Assembly: GCA_035235625.1 (NCBI GenBank)
Contig: CP141140.1
Span: 52,881,351-52,945,350 of the forward strand
Direction: 5' to 3'
From: Saururus chinensis
Lineage: Eukaryota; Streptophyta; Magnoliopsida; Piperales; Saururaceae
Length of the DNA stretch: 64,000 bases
Position 1 is the stretch's first letter; each line of letters begins with the position of its first letter. Of this stretch, positions 1-12,316 are shown one piece after another. The translations under genes and the position numbers were made by a program. The notes under the pieces were generated by a model. It was not told the origin of the DNA. It saw only the letters and a list, made by a program, of their open reading frames with translations, and did not search any database.

Positions 1-401
1 TTGGGTTCGTCCGCACGGGCGACTGCTTCATCCTCCTCTTGACGCCGTTGAAACATCTTCTCCCAGAATTTAGCGCAATCCTGGTTTGCTCTTTTGGACA
101 CCATTGCTGGACTTCTGGCGGATTCCGGAGTTCTTTCTGGCTCGGTGCAGTTTGAGCAGGATTGCTGGTTAGAATTCTGAATCGTTGGGCCTTGGTTTTG
201 TTCAACCTTCTGCACTGGATTTGGTTGGTTCTTGGCGCAATGCTGGTCCCGGGTGTCCTCTTCGGATGATGATTCAGAGCAGAAAGAAGAGAAGATCGTC
301 CTGCTAGACCGTGTTTTCTTTGTCACGGCTCCATGCGATGCCTCGCAGTTTTGATTTCATTTTGACGAGAGCTTGCTCCGGGTAATTTGTTTCTGGGAAT
401 T
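1..401 (+). promoter_or_regulatory. Upstream/5' leader of kinase gene with short upstream ORFs
   Basis: No protein-coding exon is recognisable here. The stretch directly before the kinase start holds several upstream ATGs that open very short frames: 240-269 (9 codons plus stop), 266-307 (13 codons plus stop) and 333-365 (10 codons plus stop). All end before the kinase ATG at 402. If the transcript starts upstream of them they would be uORFs that could damp translation, but the transcription start is not visible, so this is inference. Confidence 0.35.
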
Positions 402-3110
402 ATGGGCTGCATTTGTTCAAAAGGGAGTCCCACATCCGATGCTGCTGCAATCCGCAGGGAAACCAAAGGATCAAAGAAGTTGTCAAAACTCTTCTCTGCT
501 GCCTCAAGGAGAGCAGATGTGATACTTGTGACCGATGCTGTCGGCAGGACCAATGGGCGGGGGAGGTTGCTGAGTGCTCAAGATAGTTCCTTATCCAAAT
601 CCATTTCGGTGGAGGTGGGGATTAAGAAGGAGGGGCCTCCCTTGGTAGTCGTTGAGAGGCCAACCAAAGTGTCACATCAGCGAAGGGCAACAGTTGATGT
701 TGGGGTCAGTAGGAGGGAGCAGAATCTGAGAATAGTCAGCATTCCAAATGGTGGTGGAGGAGAGCTGGTGGCTGCTGGGTGGCCGTCGTGGCTTGCATCA
801 GTGGCCGGGGAAGCAATCAGAGGGTGGGTACCCCGGAAAGCGGATTCATTTGAGAAGTTGCACAAGGTGCTCTCTCTCTCTCTCTATGCAAGTATTGTCT
901 TCCTTTATTGGTGATGTTACAAATATTTGCTGCTTGACGTTTGTTCTTTGTGTCGTAATTTGCTTATATAGCCTACTTAAGCTGCATTTAGGTTCTAAAA
1001 CATAAAGAGGGTGTTTCATGTTTTATTTTGAAAATACCAAGATGGTATGAGAGTGACAGATTTCAATACTGTTAGAGTTGTAACCTTATTTCTGTATGTT
1101 TCTCCCAGAATTAAGTTCCTACGTCCTATTTGATAGGAAGGATATTTGCCACAACTTGGTTAAGAGAAGAAATTTGTTTTTCGTGTTACTTTTTTTTAAA
1201 AAATTTATTTTAAGGTTCTTGTCACATTTTTTTGTGAATTTTCTGAATCCTTGATCAATTTTATTCAATTGCTTCACTTAGGATTTTGTTCTGATATAAC
1301 TGGATGAAGGTTTTTAGCAGCAAGCAATTATCATGCTGAAAGAAAATTAAAATCTTGAGGTTTTAGAATAATGTACAAAAAATGAAATTGTTACGTTAAA
1401 ATTTTGGAGGAATTATTTTGGTTAACAAATTTGTATATGTTGTGGGAAATTTGACCAATGTATACCTTTAAAAGTACTCTCCTTTGACATGGAGAAGAGA
1501 TGGTGTTTAATATGCTTCCACACCATGCCACACACAGAGGTTGAATGTGTATGTGCTAACATTAGTAGAATGAAAATAGCTGTATTTAAAAAGTCATTAT
1601 ACAATCATTATCATATTCGTGTGGTTATTGAAAATAGTATAACATTTAAGGAAAACTTCATACTTTCTTATTTAAATTGATGTCTTAACTTCTGCAGATT
1701 GGACAAGGAACATATAGTAATGTGTATAAGGCACGTGATCTTGAAACAGGCAAAATTGTTGCCATCAAGAAGGTTCGCTTTGTTTATATGGACCCTGAAA
1801 GTGTTCGTTTTATGGCAAGGGAAATTTTCATTTTGCGCAGACTTGACCACCCAAATGTTATAAAGCTAGAGGGATTGATTGCATCACGGTCATCCAGCAG
1901 CTTGTACCTTGTATTTGAATATATTGAGCACGATCTTGCTGGACTTGCCGCTATTCATGGAGTGAAGTTTACTGAACCACAGGTTTCTACTCATTTCCAT
2001 TTTTCCAAAAATGAGGACTTTGTTTTTGCATCTCTCTAAGATCATGGGCATTAATTTTTATAAGAAAGGAGTATATTATTCTTTTCTATTTGTTTATATT
2101 CTTTATATCAGTATATGGATGGGCAGATATAGTAATCAGTAATTTTATAAATATTCGATCATACCTTGAAGAATTTAATCTCAAAATGATGAATTAGAAT
2201 GATTAAAACTGGTTCAAAGTGATTTTTGATTCATTTGAAGGAGCATCTTTCCGCATAAAAATTACATACTCCATATTAAAACAATTTTTTTTAGAGGTTC
2301 TTCCTTTTCTGTGTCCAACGTTATAATTGACTATTTAGTGTTCTTAGTACAATATTAATATGAACATAATATAATATATCACATCAAAGATTTTTATGAA
2401 ATATTAAATTTAAATTATTAAATGGCTGAGTGGGACAAATTGAACTATCTGCCTGATTTAAAACAACCAATTCTGGAGAAAATTTTGGAGATCTAAGCCT
2501 TATACTCTGTCCTGCCAATTTATACTAGATCCAGTAATTTCTTTCAACTATAATTCAATTCCAGTGATCCTTATATGATGGATGCCTGACCTTGGTCATT
2601 GTTACTTTGCAGCTTCTGTTCTCTAATGGCATTTATAATTCCTGTAACTATTACACTTCTGTAAGATGCATGTTTTGACAAAAGAATATACCCTAATTAT
2701 GTGGCTTCAGGTCAAGTGTTACATGCAGCAACTACTTCTTGGGCTTGAGCACTGCCACAAACGAGGGGTCCTTCATCGTGATATCAAAGGATCAAATCTC
2801 CTGATTGATGACAGTGGCATTCTGCGTATTGCAGATTTTGGATTAGCCACTTTTTTTAATCCTGATGTCAAACAGTCCCTTACAAGTCGTGTAGTCACAC
2901 TTTGGTACCGACCTCCTGAGCTTTTGCTTGGTGTAACTGAATATGGGGTTGCGGTTGATCTATGGAGTAGTGGTTGCATCCTTGCAGAGCTGCTTGCAGG
3001 AAAGCCTATAATGCCAGGAAGAACTGAGGTATCTACACTGATATACAATAGCATCATATACTTTGGGGGATATAATGTGACTCCTTATACCATAAATAAA
3101 AAATGTGATT

Positions 3111-3178
<68 letters not shown>

Positions 3179-6100
3179 CGCTGCAAGAGGAGGGAGAAAC
3201 TTACAGGAAATACTGGAACTGCAGACATATCTCATCTACCAAATCTGGCCTTGTGAATTTTGGCTTTGGAAGCATCATTTTGATGTAAAGTGCTATTTAA
3301 CAGATGAATGTATAGTGATGCTTTGCTAATTTTTGTATTATGATGGCACTACCATAAGGTTTGGGTGGAATAGATATGCTATTTTTCCTAAAATATGAGT
3401 TTCTGTGTATTTATAAGGGAGTCATCATAAGGCTGACTAGCCTTAAAACCTTGAAGTAATTACACTGTCGGTGGTTAACTAAGTTTATTTATCTTTTGTC
3501 TTTTTTAGGTAGAGCAGTTGCACAAGATTTTTAAACTTTGTGGGTCACCAGCTGATGAATACTGGAGGAAATCAAAATTGCCGCATGCAACCATTTTTAA
3601 ACCTCAACACCCCTATAAACGTCGTTTGGCTGAAACATTTAAGGACTTTCCCAATTCAGCGTTATCTCTGCTAGATGTCCTTCTTGCTTTAGAGCCAGAA
3701 GATAGAGGAACTGCCACATCTGCCCTCAAGAGTGAGGTAAAAAGTTGGAGGCTAATCAGATTTCTGACATGTTCAAGTTACTATAAATATTGCTATCATA
3801 CCGCTGCATTGAAAAATATATTCTATCATGCCATGTAATGAAACTAAGGAGCTGTCTGTTTGCATATTCATGGCTGGATTCAATTTTATTCATCCCATGA
3901 ATCCAGGAAACCTATTTGTTTACTAAGATTCAAGGCAGCTTGAATCTTCAGCTTGAAACTGGTCAATGGGTTGAATCTGACTTGTTTGGACACATAAGTT
4001 CTTGCAAAATTTGTGATTAAGCCAGAATTCAGGATTCAGGCTGAATTTTACCTGAAATCCCCCCTTTTACCGAATCTCCTCAGATTCAGCTCTCCCTCAG
4101 ATTTGGCATGGAGCCTGAAATCTCTGGGAGTGGGCCTCAATCAGATTCAGGGAGAATCCATTGAATCCCCCAGAATCTGGTGAACAAACCCTCCCTATTA
4201 CATGATTAATGATGTACATGTTAACATTCTAATTTTAATGTGGACATAGAACCCATTATATTGTTGTCTTCTACAAGAATAATGATGGAAGGTGGACACT
4301 GTCTGTTTAGTGTTTGTTCTGCCGTTACCTGTTTGTGTTAGTGTCATGACTTGAAATAAGAAAGGAGGAGAGTTGACCACTTAAGTATGAAGATAGGGAG
4401 GAGAGATTGTGAATTGCCTACAAATCCTCAAGGTTAATTAAAAAATGAAAATTCTCATCATAGCAAATGGATCCTAAAATTGTAAATAATAGGTCTAGTG
4501 CAGGATATTTTAAAGAGTTACCACGGAAACAATTATATGCATAAGCATCGTATGTAGCAACACTATTGGTTGCACTATGAGTAATCTTTATTCCTCTATG
4601 TGTGCCATTTATACCAGCCTCAGGTGCATATCTTCAGGTTTTACGTCTTATCTTCATGTTCTGGATGCATGGCTGTTATGGATACTTCTTTTATTTGCCT
4701 GTCAGATCAGCTCTTGGAAGGTTATTAAGGAGAACGTTAATCTGAGCTGTCAAAATATGATGCTCTTTGACAATAGAGGACAACAGGCAATTCATGTATG
4801 TGGGTGGTCAACATACAATAATTCTAAATTTCAAGCTTGGGTACAACATGAGTAATATGCATAAATGGTCACAAAGTTTCCTGAGAAAAGTGAATAGGCA
4901 TTCTTATTATATGTTACCTATGCTAATTTTCAAGCTTAGGTACAACATAAGTAATGTGCATAAATGGTCACAAAGTTTTTTGAGAATCTTGAAGAAACGT
5001 TCTTATTGTACATTACCAGAATTTCCAGCATTAATTGTTTATTTATTAAGGATTCCGCAATACCAAATTAAGTGACTGAACCACATGATCAGGATTTTAT
5101 ATATGGATTAGATGAAGTGGGTTTAATAGAGGAAATTTTAATAATTTTAGTGTGTATTTTGAGTCATCATTGCTTGAGAAGTTCCATTTTGTTTATTGCC
5201 TTTCTATTGTTTTTTTGTTGATTTTGTATTAGAGTTTCTGATTTCTTTATGTTACAGTTTTTCACATCGATGCCCTTTCCTTGTGACCCATCAAGCTTAC
5301 CTAAGTATCCTCCGAGCAAAGAATTGGATGCTAAAATGAGGGAAGAAAAAGCTAAAAAGTAAGTTTTCACAAATAACTTATAGCTTAGTGAACATTGAAA
5401 TGAATTTTGCAGCATTGTTATTCTATTTACATATTAATGTACATAGAAATGTATGGGGTCCACATCTTAAATAGGGCTGAAACTTTTTGGACTTCAAATC
5501 TAAAGCTCACTCTGTGGGTGTGTGTGTGTGTGGGGGGGGGGGGGGGAGAGTAAGGAAGTGAATTTTCAATGCAATACATTTTGGGTCTTAGAATTGAAGT
5601 TTGTAGTGATTTAGTGTTGAACATCGCTTCCATTAAATATCTTATGACATGGAACTTGATATTTATTGCTGAATGTCTCTTCCTATTGGATATCTTTATG
5701 ACATCTAACCGTGCGTTGGACTTTGTTAGTTATTGAAAGGACATCCTATATTATTGATAGACTTGGTTAGAATAATGACACTGGGCTTAATAGAAACTTG
5801 ATCTAAAAAAATGAGAAAAACCTGAAACCTATAAGTCAAATTCTTTTCTCCGGAGAGATGGCTTTTTTAAAAAAAAATGAAAACTTCTTATGTTTGCTTT
5901 TCTTTACTAATTGTAGGCAAAAAGAATCAGCTGCAAATGGACTTGAGGGTGAACCGGACACAAGCAGACCAAGTGATTATAATTCAATGCTGGTTCCAAG
6001 TTCTAATCTGAACCTACAAGGATCAACAGAGGTGAGTTCCTCTTCATATTTTTGACATTTTATGTGACTATTAAATATTATTGTCTTTAAGAATTTGGTT

Positions 6101-7745
6101 ATCCCATGAAAGGTTTTAAAAGTGAGTTTTGCATGTTGAATGAGCTTAATGATTTATAAGTGTACAACTGTTTTATATGTTTGTACTAATAATTACCCTT
6201 TTCCATAGAATCAATTAAATATATTTTACGAGAATAGTCGAGGATGGGTGTCATGATATATGAAATACTGCATGTTAGTAGTTTTTCTTTTCAATGTGAA
6301 ATGTCATGATAATTAACAAACGTTTTCTAGTGAGAAAGTGTAATTTATTCTGTCCGTAAAAGTTCAGGTTATTATTTATCCACATTATTCATTTCGGTTT
6401 TTCTGACTGTTACAGAGAAAACAGGGGCAACCAGAACTTCAAGGAGTAAGTAGGAATTATAATCCTGTGGAGGATGGAGGATTTCCTATTAATCCTCCAA
6501 GAAGACATGGGGCGAATGGACTCTTCCACTCTGGTCCATTATGTCAACCCAACTCTCGTGGGTCTTCATTGAATGGCACTAAGAGACTTAATGAAGATGA
6601 GATTGACCCAGCTTTTGGTCCAGATCGTCGGGGGGCAGAGTTGAAGTCACAGAGGTCTTGTATGCCTATTAGTGGCCCTGACATCTCCAACCTATCTGGT
6701 TTGGCCACAGCAAGAGTTCTTGCCAAGTCAGATAACCACCGTGATGGAGATTCTGGCCGTTGGCCAGGCCAGGAATATGGCGAGATGTACAATCGTTTAG
6801 ATGAAGCTGAGTCTTCTGGGAAGCATAAATGGGCCCATGATTTGTTGGACCAACCCACCTCTTCTCATAAGAAGGCAGATGAAGTGACAGGGAAGGAATC
6901 CACAATGGTAAGTGCATATACAATTTTATAAGAGCAGACCCATAGTGATCAGTCAGTCAATTCTATCATTGTATAGATTATGTTCTTTTTCAAACCCAGA
7001 AAGTGGTCATTAATCAGCTAAGATGAATCAATCGGTCAGATCAGACAAAAGATAACATATCCACGCCATTGTGATTTTCAAATTCTTTATTTATTTTTCC
7101 ACTATACAAATTCAGAAAATGAACTCGACATATATATGAATAGGATGGGCTGCAGCTCTGACCATCTGACAGCCCATTTCCCAGAGCTGTAGTGAACTGC
7201 AGCTTTGGGAAGGTTTTTTCTTTTAGATTATGATATAGTATACTGCCTCATGTATATTCACTATGCATGTGATAGACGAATTTAGATTATGATGTCCAAA
7301 TTCCTTGAGCTGATGAGTGGAAGCTAGTTTCTTTTGTTTCTTTTTTATTTTTTAATTACTATTTAGTTTTCAAATATTTTGTGAATGAAGTAAAAGCACT
7401 TATGGCTCCTTCCCTTACGAGATGTAGATCGTCTGGTGCATCAGGCTTCAGATTTTTAGATGCCTTTTAATTTTAACTGCTTCATATAGTACTTACAGCA
7501 AATTGAGATATATTTAGTTTCTTTAAGTTAATGAGACTTGGATTTTTGGAGAACTTCCTGAAATTTTTATAATTTTCTTTCATCAGGTTTATGCTCCAAA
7601 GAAGAACCGAATCCATTACTCAGGACCTTTATTCCCAACAAGAGGAAATATTGATGAGATGCTCAAAGAGCATGAGAGGCAAATTCAACAAGCTGTTAGG
7701 AAAGCCCGTCTTGACAAAGCCAAGACAAAAAAGGACCTTGGTTAG
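402..7745 (+). CDS. CDK-like serine/threonine protein kinase (At1g54610/IBS1 type), 8 exons
   Basis: Exons 402-866, 1698-1982, 2711-3028, 3509-3736, 5258-5358, 5917-6031, 6416-6907, 7587-7745; all introns are GT-AG and phases agree, giving 720 aa. The start at 402 is chosen because it yields MGCICS, an N-myristoylation plus palmitoylation signal typical of this family; an in-frame upstream TTG is not a credible start. Residues 1-155 are a variable basic/Ser-rich leader. The kinase domain runs about 156-440: glycine loop GQGTYSNV (157-164), ATP lysine in VAIKK (K179), PSTAIRE-equivalent PESVRFMAREI, catalytic HRDIKGSN (D274), DFG (D292), activation loop ending in TLWYRPPELLLG. The tail (about 433-720) is Lys-rich and ends with YAPKKNRIHYSGPLFP, a motif conserved at the C-terminus of these proteins. 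Likely a membrane-anchored, CDKC-related kinase; its substrates are not deducible. Intron 3 carries a TA microsatellite and intron 4 two repeats. It looks intact. Confidence 0.93.
3113..3177. repeat. (TA)n microsatellite in kinase intron 3
   Basis: About 32 uninterrupted TA units lie between kinase exons 3 and 4. This is a likely length-polymorphic marker with no coding role. Confidence 0.97.
3845..4197. mobile_element. Possible MITE in kinase intron 4
   Basis: A roughly 350-bp block rich in GAATC/GATTC motifs begins near GAGCTGTCTGTTTGC and ends near GAACAAACCCTCCC. The two ends are imperfect inverted repeats of the TGTTTG type seen in many plant hAT-like MITEs. I could not find a convincing target duplication, so the edges are approximate. 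Confidence 0.35.
4827..5022. repeat. 98-bp direct tandem duplication in kinase intron 4
   Basis: Copy 1 starts at 4827 and copy 2 at 4925. Both contain the string CATAAATGGTCACAAAGTTT and the same order of flanking words, with scattered substitutions. Old local tandem duplication, non-coding. Confidence 0.85.
5516..5546. repeat. (TG)n followed by poly-G in kinase intron 5
   Basis: A GTGTGT run passes directly into about 15 G residues just downstream of exon 5. Simple sequence; such G runs are prone to sequencing and length error. Confidence 0.9.
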
Positions 7746-8460
7746 ACGTATTGAATCCTAAAGATATTTTCCACTGGTTGAGTTGACAATTAAGAGTACA
7801 AAAAATTTCATTTGAAGCAGACCACAACGAGAAGGCTCAAAATGTTGTAGATCTTCCATCCTTATATAGCAGAACTTATAGAAGTCTGATCAAATCTGAT
7901 AGCATAGTTTCTATAGGGAAGATTGGAAGAAGAGTGGTTTGAATCAAAAGGTGAAACTCTTTCAAAAGGACCATACGTAAATATTTAGAGACCGGAGCCA
8001 AGAATGTAACAAGAGGCCTATAATTATGCAGAAAACTTGGGATTGTACTGGCACGAAATAACTCTTAAATGATCTGTTGAGTTGTTGATACAGAATGTTG
8101 GACTGCCAGGTTTGAGGAAGCTGGGAAATATATGGATTGGATTGGGTGTACGACATCCCATTTTGTAAAGAAAATTGCTATAACACTTTAGTGGATTAGT
8201 TTTTTTTTTCAAGTTGCAACTGAGCATCATCTTATTTCTTTTCGAATCCCAAGCATATTGGTGGCATAATGTTGTCTTTTGAATTTTGTCTGCTGTGAAA
8301 TGTTGAAAATAGTGATTATTTGTTTCGAGGAAAATGAGGAAAATGAAGCTGATGTTGAGCCGCTTAATAGTCGAGTGAGCAGAGACACGGTTTAAATACC
8401 AAAAAAAAAATTCAGCATGATTTATGGATTGCAGTACTAATCTACTCATCATATCACATT
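7746..8460 (+). other. 3' flank / probable 3' UTR of kinase gene
   Basis: No ORF with family similarity follows the kinase stop. The sequence is AT-rich and is probably the 3' UTR and terminator region; no unambiguous poly(A) site could be fixed by eye. Confidence 0.4.
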
Positions 8461-9209
8461 ATACTACCATATAAAGTGCCAAGGGTGACGATAGATTGTT
8501 GCCAAACTTTCTATATTCTCTCAAATTCCCTATAGATTTGTGATGTGGGTGTATTTTAGTAAAACCCTTTACTTATACATTAAATGTGAATTATCCTACT
8601 TCATTGAGATTCTTTTAGATGGTTGCCATGTGTTGCCTAATTTTGGTTGTTGATATGACATAGGCCCTATTTTTCATAGTGTTATTTTAAATTTTACAAG
8701 GTAATATCTTGCACTCCCAAACTTGGATTCACGTAGTTGTGGAGCTTGCTCATGACACTTACGGGTGTACACACATGTCTGTATGTGTTGCACATATTGG
8801 TGTGTATGTGTTTTGGGGATTGCTTGAAAGGTAGTGTACACATGGTTAGCCATGTTAGGACACTTGGTCGATCAAGCTGTTGTTTGGTCTTTTAACATGT
8901 CCTCTTCTCTTATATAGTATTGGTGATCTTTGTGGAGTGTTTTGGATCCATTTGGTAAATTTTGGTTTGGGCATGTTATATAGCCACTTTTACAATATGC
9001 AAGATATTACTTATGTTTTATGGGGGTGATTGGTTGAGGAGAAATGTTATTCTGTTGGTACGATACTTAGCCTTACAAATGACTATAAGGCAATTGCTTG
9101 ATAGTTAGCTAGCCATCATACCAAGAGCCCTCTTGGATTGTAGATGGGGTTCCTCAACCAACCGGTCAATTGTTTAGCCTTAAGGCCATGTTGGTAAGAT
9201 AAACCTTTG
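8461..9209. other. Intergenic AT-rich DNA
   Basis: I see no gene. It lies directly upstream of a copia gag remnant and could include its decayed leader or LTR, but no LTR ends or primer site are recognisable. Confidence 0.4.
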
Positions 9210-10200
9210 TAGCCTCTGCATGGAAGGTGTTGAAACAAATGTTCCACTAGTTGAGTTATCTAAATTGTCTGTGTACATAAAAAGCCGTCATATATGACGA
9301 AGGATGATTAAAATGAATTAGACTTGAAGGCACATGGTGTGGTGTTTTAGCCGTTGCATCCTTCCATCATATTCAACGTGTCTTGAGTGAAGAAGATGAT
9401 ATATTTAATGGAAAAGTTGTTAAAAAATATGAGAAGCCTTTGGCCACAAATAACAAATAAGGTTTCTCTTTTGCACTAGTTGTTTAATAAGAAGATATTT
9501 GAAGGTAGAAGTTTTACTGAGCACTTTGGAGAATTCAACAACTTATCCAAACAAGGGTTATTTGTTGGTATGAAGCTTGATGAAGAGGTACTAATAGTGT
9601 TACTTCTCAACACATTACCTAAGAGTTGGGAAGGGATGGTGCATGCAATCAATAGTTTCAAAGGGGCATCATCTTTAGTTTAATGATGTAGCTAATACTC
9701 TTCATAGTGAGGAGAGTAGGAGGGTTGACTAGGAGACAAGAAGTTCAGAGAATAATGTACACAAGGTGAAAAACAGGGAGTGAAGATCCGACAAAGGTAA
9801 AGCAGCAAGGGAAGGTTAAAGTCTAGAGGGTGAGGCTAGTTCAAGGGTCCAAAGAACAAAGCATGTTAGAAGTGTGGACAGAAGAGGAACTTTAAGAACA
9901 AGACAAGACCTTTAATAAGCAATCAAATGACTTTGAGAAAAAAGTACACATATTATTCTAGCCAAATAGTCAGACTTAGTTGATGTGTTTGTTTTGAGTT
10001 GTGAGTCAAATGAGGACACATGGATCATTAACTTAGGTGCTTTCTTTTACCTGACTCCTTATTCTAGTAATTTACTTGATTAAACCAAAGGTAATTTTGG
10101 ATAGGTCTATTTGGGAGATAACAAGTGTGACACACATGATTTTTGTGTGATACTATTGGGCATTTAATTAATTATCAATTTGCATTTGAAACAAAGAAGA
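9210..10200 (+). mobile_element. Decayed Ty1/copia retrotransposon fragment (gag and protease)
   Basis: The frame at 9480-9683 shows the copia gag (UBN2-type) signature: a hydrophobic helix block with FTEHFGEFNNL, then MKLDEEVLIVLLLNTLPKSW. After a frameshifted stretch, a degraded Cys-rich knuckle (KCGQKRNFKNK, about 9865-9900) is followed near 10015-10080 by a decayed aspartic protease start reading EDTWIINLGAFF where an intact copia element has an Asp-Ser-Gly-Ala type active site. Several frameshifts and stops make it non-functional. Reverse transcriptase and integrase are absent, so it is a truncated relic. Family assignment rests on the order gag, knuckle, protease. Confidence 0.7.
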
Positions 10201-10243
10201 TATTGTAGATTTATGATTTTCTTCAAGTTCTTGATGATCTTAA

Positions 10244-10280
10244 GTGTGTGTGTGTGTGCCTATATATATATATATATATA
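10244..10280. repeat. (GT)n(TA)n compound microsatellite
   Basis: A GT run at 10244-10258 is followed by ten TA units at 10261-10280, between the copia relic and the helicase gene fragment. Confidence 0.95.
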
Positions 10281-10350
10281 TTAACTTGATGTTCTTATGT
10301 TAAATTCTAATGACAACACATTTGAGGTGTCGATAAACTTCCAATCAATC

Positions 10351-10749
10351 ACATGCTCTAAGCAAAGGGTGTGAAAGATTCAACTCAATGAATGAATCTG
10401 CATGGAAGGAAGCACCTTCGGATGAGCCAAAGAACAAAGCAGCATTATTCCCCTCCGCATTCCCACGATCCCCATCATCATCTTCTGGTTTATAAGCTTC
10501 TTGCAGAACAAACAAAAAAAATATTTAAATATTAAATTTTGAACAATCAAACATTTTTTTGCTCAGTAACAATCGAACATGTAAATAGACAAATTAATTA
10601 AACACACAAAAGAAAAAGAAAAACAACCCATTTGCTTGTTTGGCTGGAGACCGATCGCGCCGTCATCACCGTCAGCATTGATGGGCAAAGGAAGGGGCCG
10701 CTGCTGGCAGGCTTTGATGATCTTGTCGTTGATGGAAGTGGGCTCGAAA
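10351..10749 (-). pseudogene. DEAD-box RNA helicase gene fragment (RH28-like, N-terminal part only)
   Basis: Two minus-strand exons are separated by a GT-AG intron: exon A 10749-10628 (FEPTSINDKIIKACQQRPLP, then an acidic stretch) and exon B 10499-10351 (EAYKPEDDDGD, then SFHADSFIELNLSHPLLRAC). Exon A ends in phase 1 and exon B completes the codon, so the junction is frame-consistent. The combination of an acidic N-terminal region, the TSI-DKI-KA block and the segment immediately before the helicase Q motif is what I know from the plant DEAD-box helicase RH28 family. The match stops at LLRAC; the Q motif, ATP-binding and DEAD motifs that should follow are missing, and no start codon is found upstream. 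Since the intron is retained this is a DNA-level fragment, not a retrocopy. It may have been moved by a transposon or be a remnant of a deleted gene. Confidence 0.7.
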
Positions 10750-11242
10750 CTACACATAGAAGTGATTTTATGTATAATAAAATTATTCTATATATTTAAA
10801 CAATGGTTTGAGACTTACTAACAACAAATATATGATGGTCATAACTAATCATTATAAAAATTGTACTACTAAAGAAGGAAAAAATTTAAGAGCAATACAT
10901 CCACCTTTCTAGTCCTTTACAAATACATAATAATAACCAAATTTTGGAAACCACTTCTTTCTCCCAAATTATGGGAGATAATACAAATCCTTTATATCAC
11001 GCAATCATAAAATAGAATAATCATACAATCAATTAATTAGAATTGAGGATCATATAGAGAAACTATCCTATAATTTAACATCCCAAAGCAGCTCTTCTAG
11101 TTTTTCACCAATAAGAAAACCTCCTATGGATGTCCCTGATTTCAAATTAGGAAAAGCCAAACAATGTGATGATGAATTTTTAGGACAGCTCGCATAAAGA
11201 TTAATAAATCTTAATAGTACAAAACCTATTAGAAATATTGCA

Positions 11243-11626
11243 ATGTTATCTCATCAACATAAAGCAGTAATAAACTCTGAAGGAGAACATAAAACCATTA
11301 ATAGTTTCAATTTTAAGGGGAAAATAAAATTAAATACCCCAACAGCTCCAACAAGGACTTATTGCCCTTGTCCAACACCTATGGACCTTCTTTATGAAGA
11401 AGAACAAATTGTAAATTCTTCAGTTTTCAATCTTCGAAGTATTTATGAATGGAATATAGATGGATTATCTGAATATTTGATATCCATTGGTCTGCATAGA
11501 ATGTTAATGTATGCAACTATTGGTAGAGCTATAAAAAATACAAATAAACAAATGACTTCGTTTATAATTGTTAGATTTACAGGTCAATTAAAAGGTTACT
11601 GGGATCATATCCTAACTAATCAATGA
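11243..11626 (+). pseudogene. Capsid-like protein remnant, N-terminal part (pararetrovirus-like)
   Basis: A 127-codon open stretch ends in a segment reading FTGQLKGYWDHILTNQ, resembling the capsid/gag region of plant endogenous pararetroviruses and related elements. It is closed by a stop, and the next similar segment resumes at 11710 after a gap, so the gene is broken. Confidence 0.5.
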
Positions 11627-11709
11627 AAAGAATAAATTCTCAATTCTAAAAGAATTATTACCAATTCTACTATAGATGAGAAAGGACAAATACTCCTTTT
11701 AATACTGAA

Positions 11710-12003
11710 ATGGATGATTTTATTTATACTCTAATTCAAAGTATATTAAAATATTTTGTGGGAAATATTTTTGCTAATCATGACAGAAATAAAGAATTAC
11801 TTATGAATCTTAAATATCCCACTCTAACTCATTTCAGATGGTATAAAGATGTTTTTCTTTCTAAAGTAATGCATCTTGAGGATGGTAGTAGTCAATTTCG
11901 GAAAGGAAAATTTATTTCTGGACTTCCAATTATGTTTATTGAAAAGGTAAGAACTAGACTTAGAGAAAAATCAGGATATCAAACCATTTTATATGATAAT
12001 TAA
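11710..12003 (+). pseudogene. Capsid-like protein remnant, C-terminal part
   Basis: A 97-codon open stretch continues the capsid-like region, with LTHFRWYKDVFLSKVM and FISGLPIMFIEKVRTRL segments. It is separated from the preceding piece by stops. Between 12004 and 12270 only lysine-rich broken frames are visible, as expected for the basic tail before a zinc knuckle. Confidence 0.5.
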
Positions 12004-12274
12004 ACTTAGGGAGAACTTATTACTCAGTGTATTGTAGAATGATTATCTTTGTGTAATGATATTAATATAAAAAACCAGCTTTAAAAGCAAAGAATTATAG
12101 AAAAACAAGAAATAGGACAATTCTATGAACAATTTGGTTATAATATTGGTCTTTCTTAACCACAAAGAAAGAATAAGAAACAATCTTATGAGAATCTTAA
12201 ACAAAAGTATAAACCTAAATCTAAAAGAAATTATGAGAAAACAATAAAGAAATAAAAAAACCAAGGAAATCATT

Positions 12275-12316
12275 TGTTTTAAATGTAAACAAAAGAGACA
12301 TTATGCTAATAGATGT
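12275..12316 (+). other. CCHC zinc knuckle of the pararetrovirus-like element
   Basis: The codons read CFKCKQKRHYANRC, a perfect Cys-X2-Cys-X4-His-X4-Cys nucleic-acid-binding knuckle. It lies just downstream of the basic capsid tail, the usual place in retroelement capsid genes. Confidence 0.75.

Noticed and set aside
387..401. TTG start five codons before the kinase ATG
   Set aside because: Would bury the MGCICS lipidation signal; non-ATG starts are rare in plants.
12043..12273. Minus-strand 76-codon frame of Phe/Leu/Ile
   Set aside because: Antisense of a lysine-rich part of the pararetrovirus-like region.
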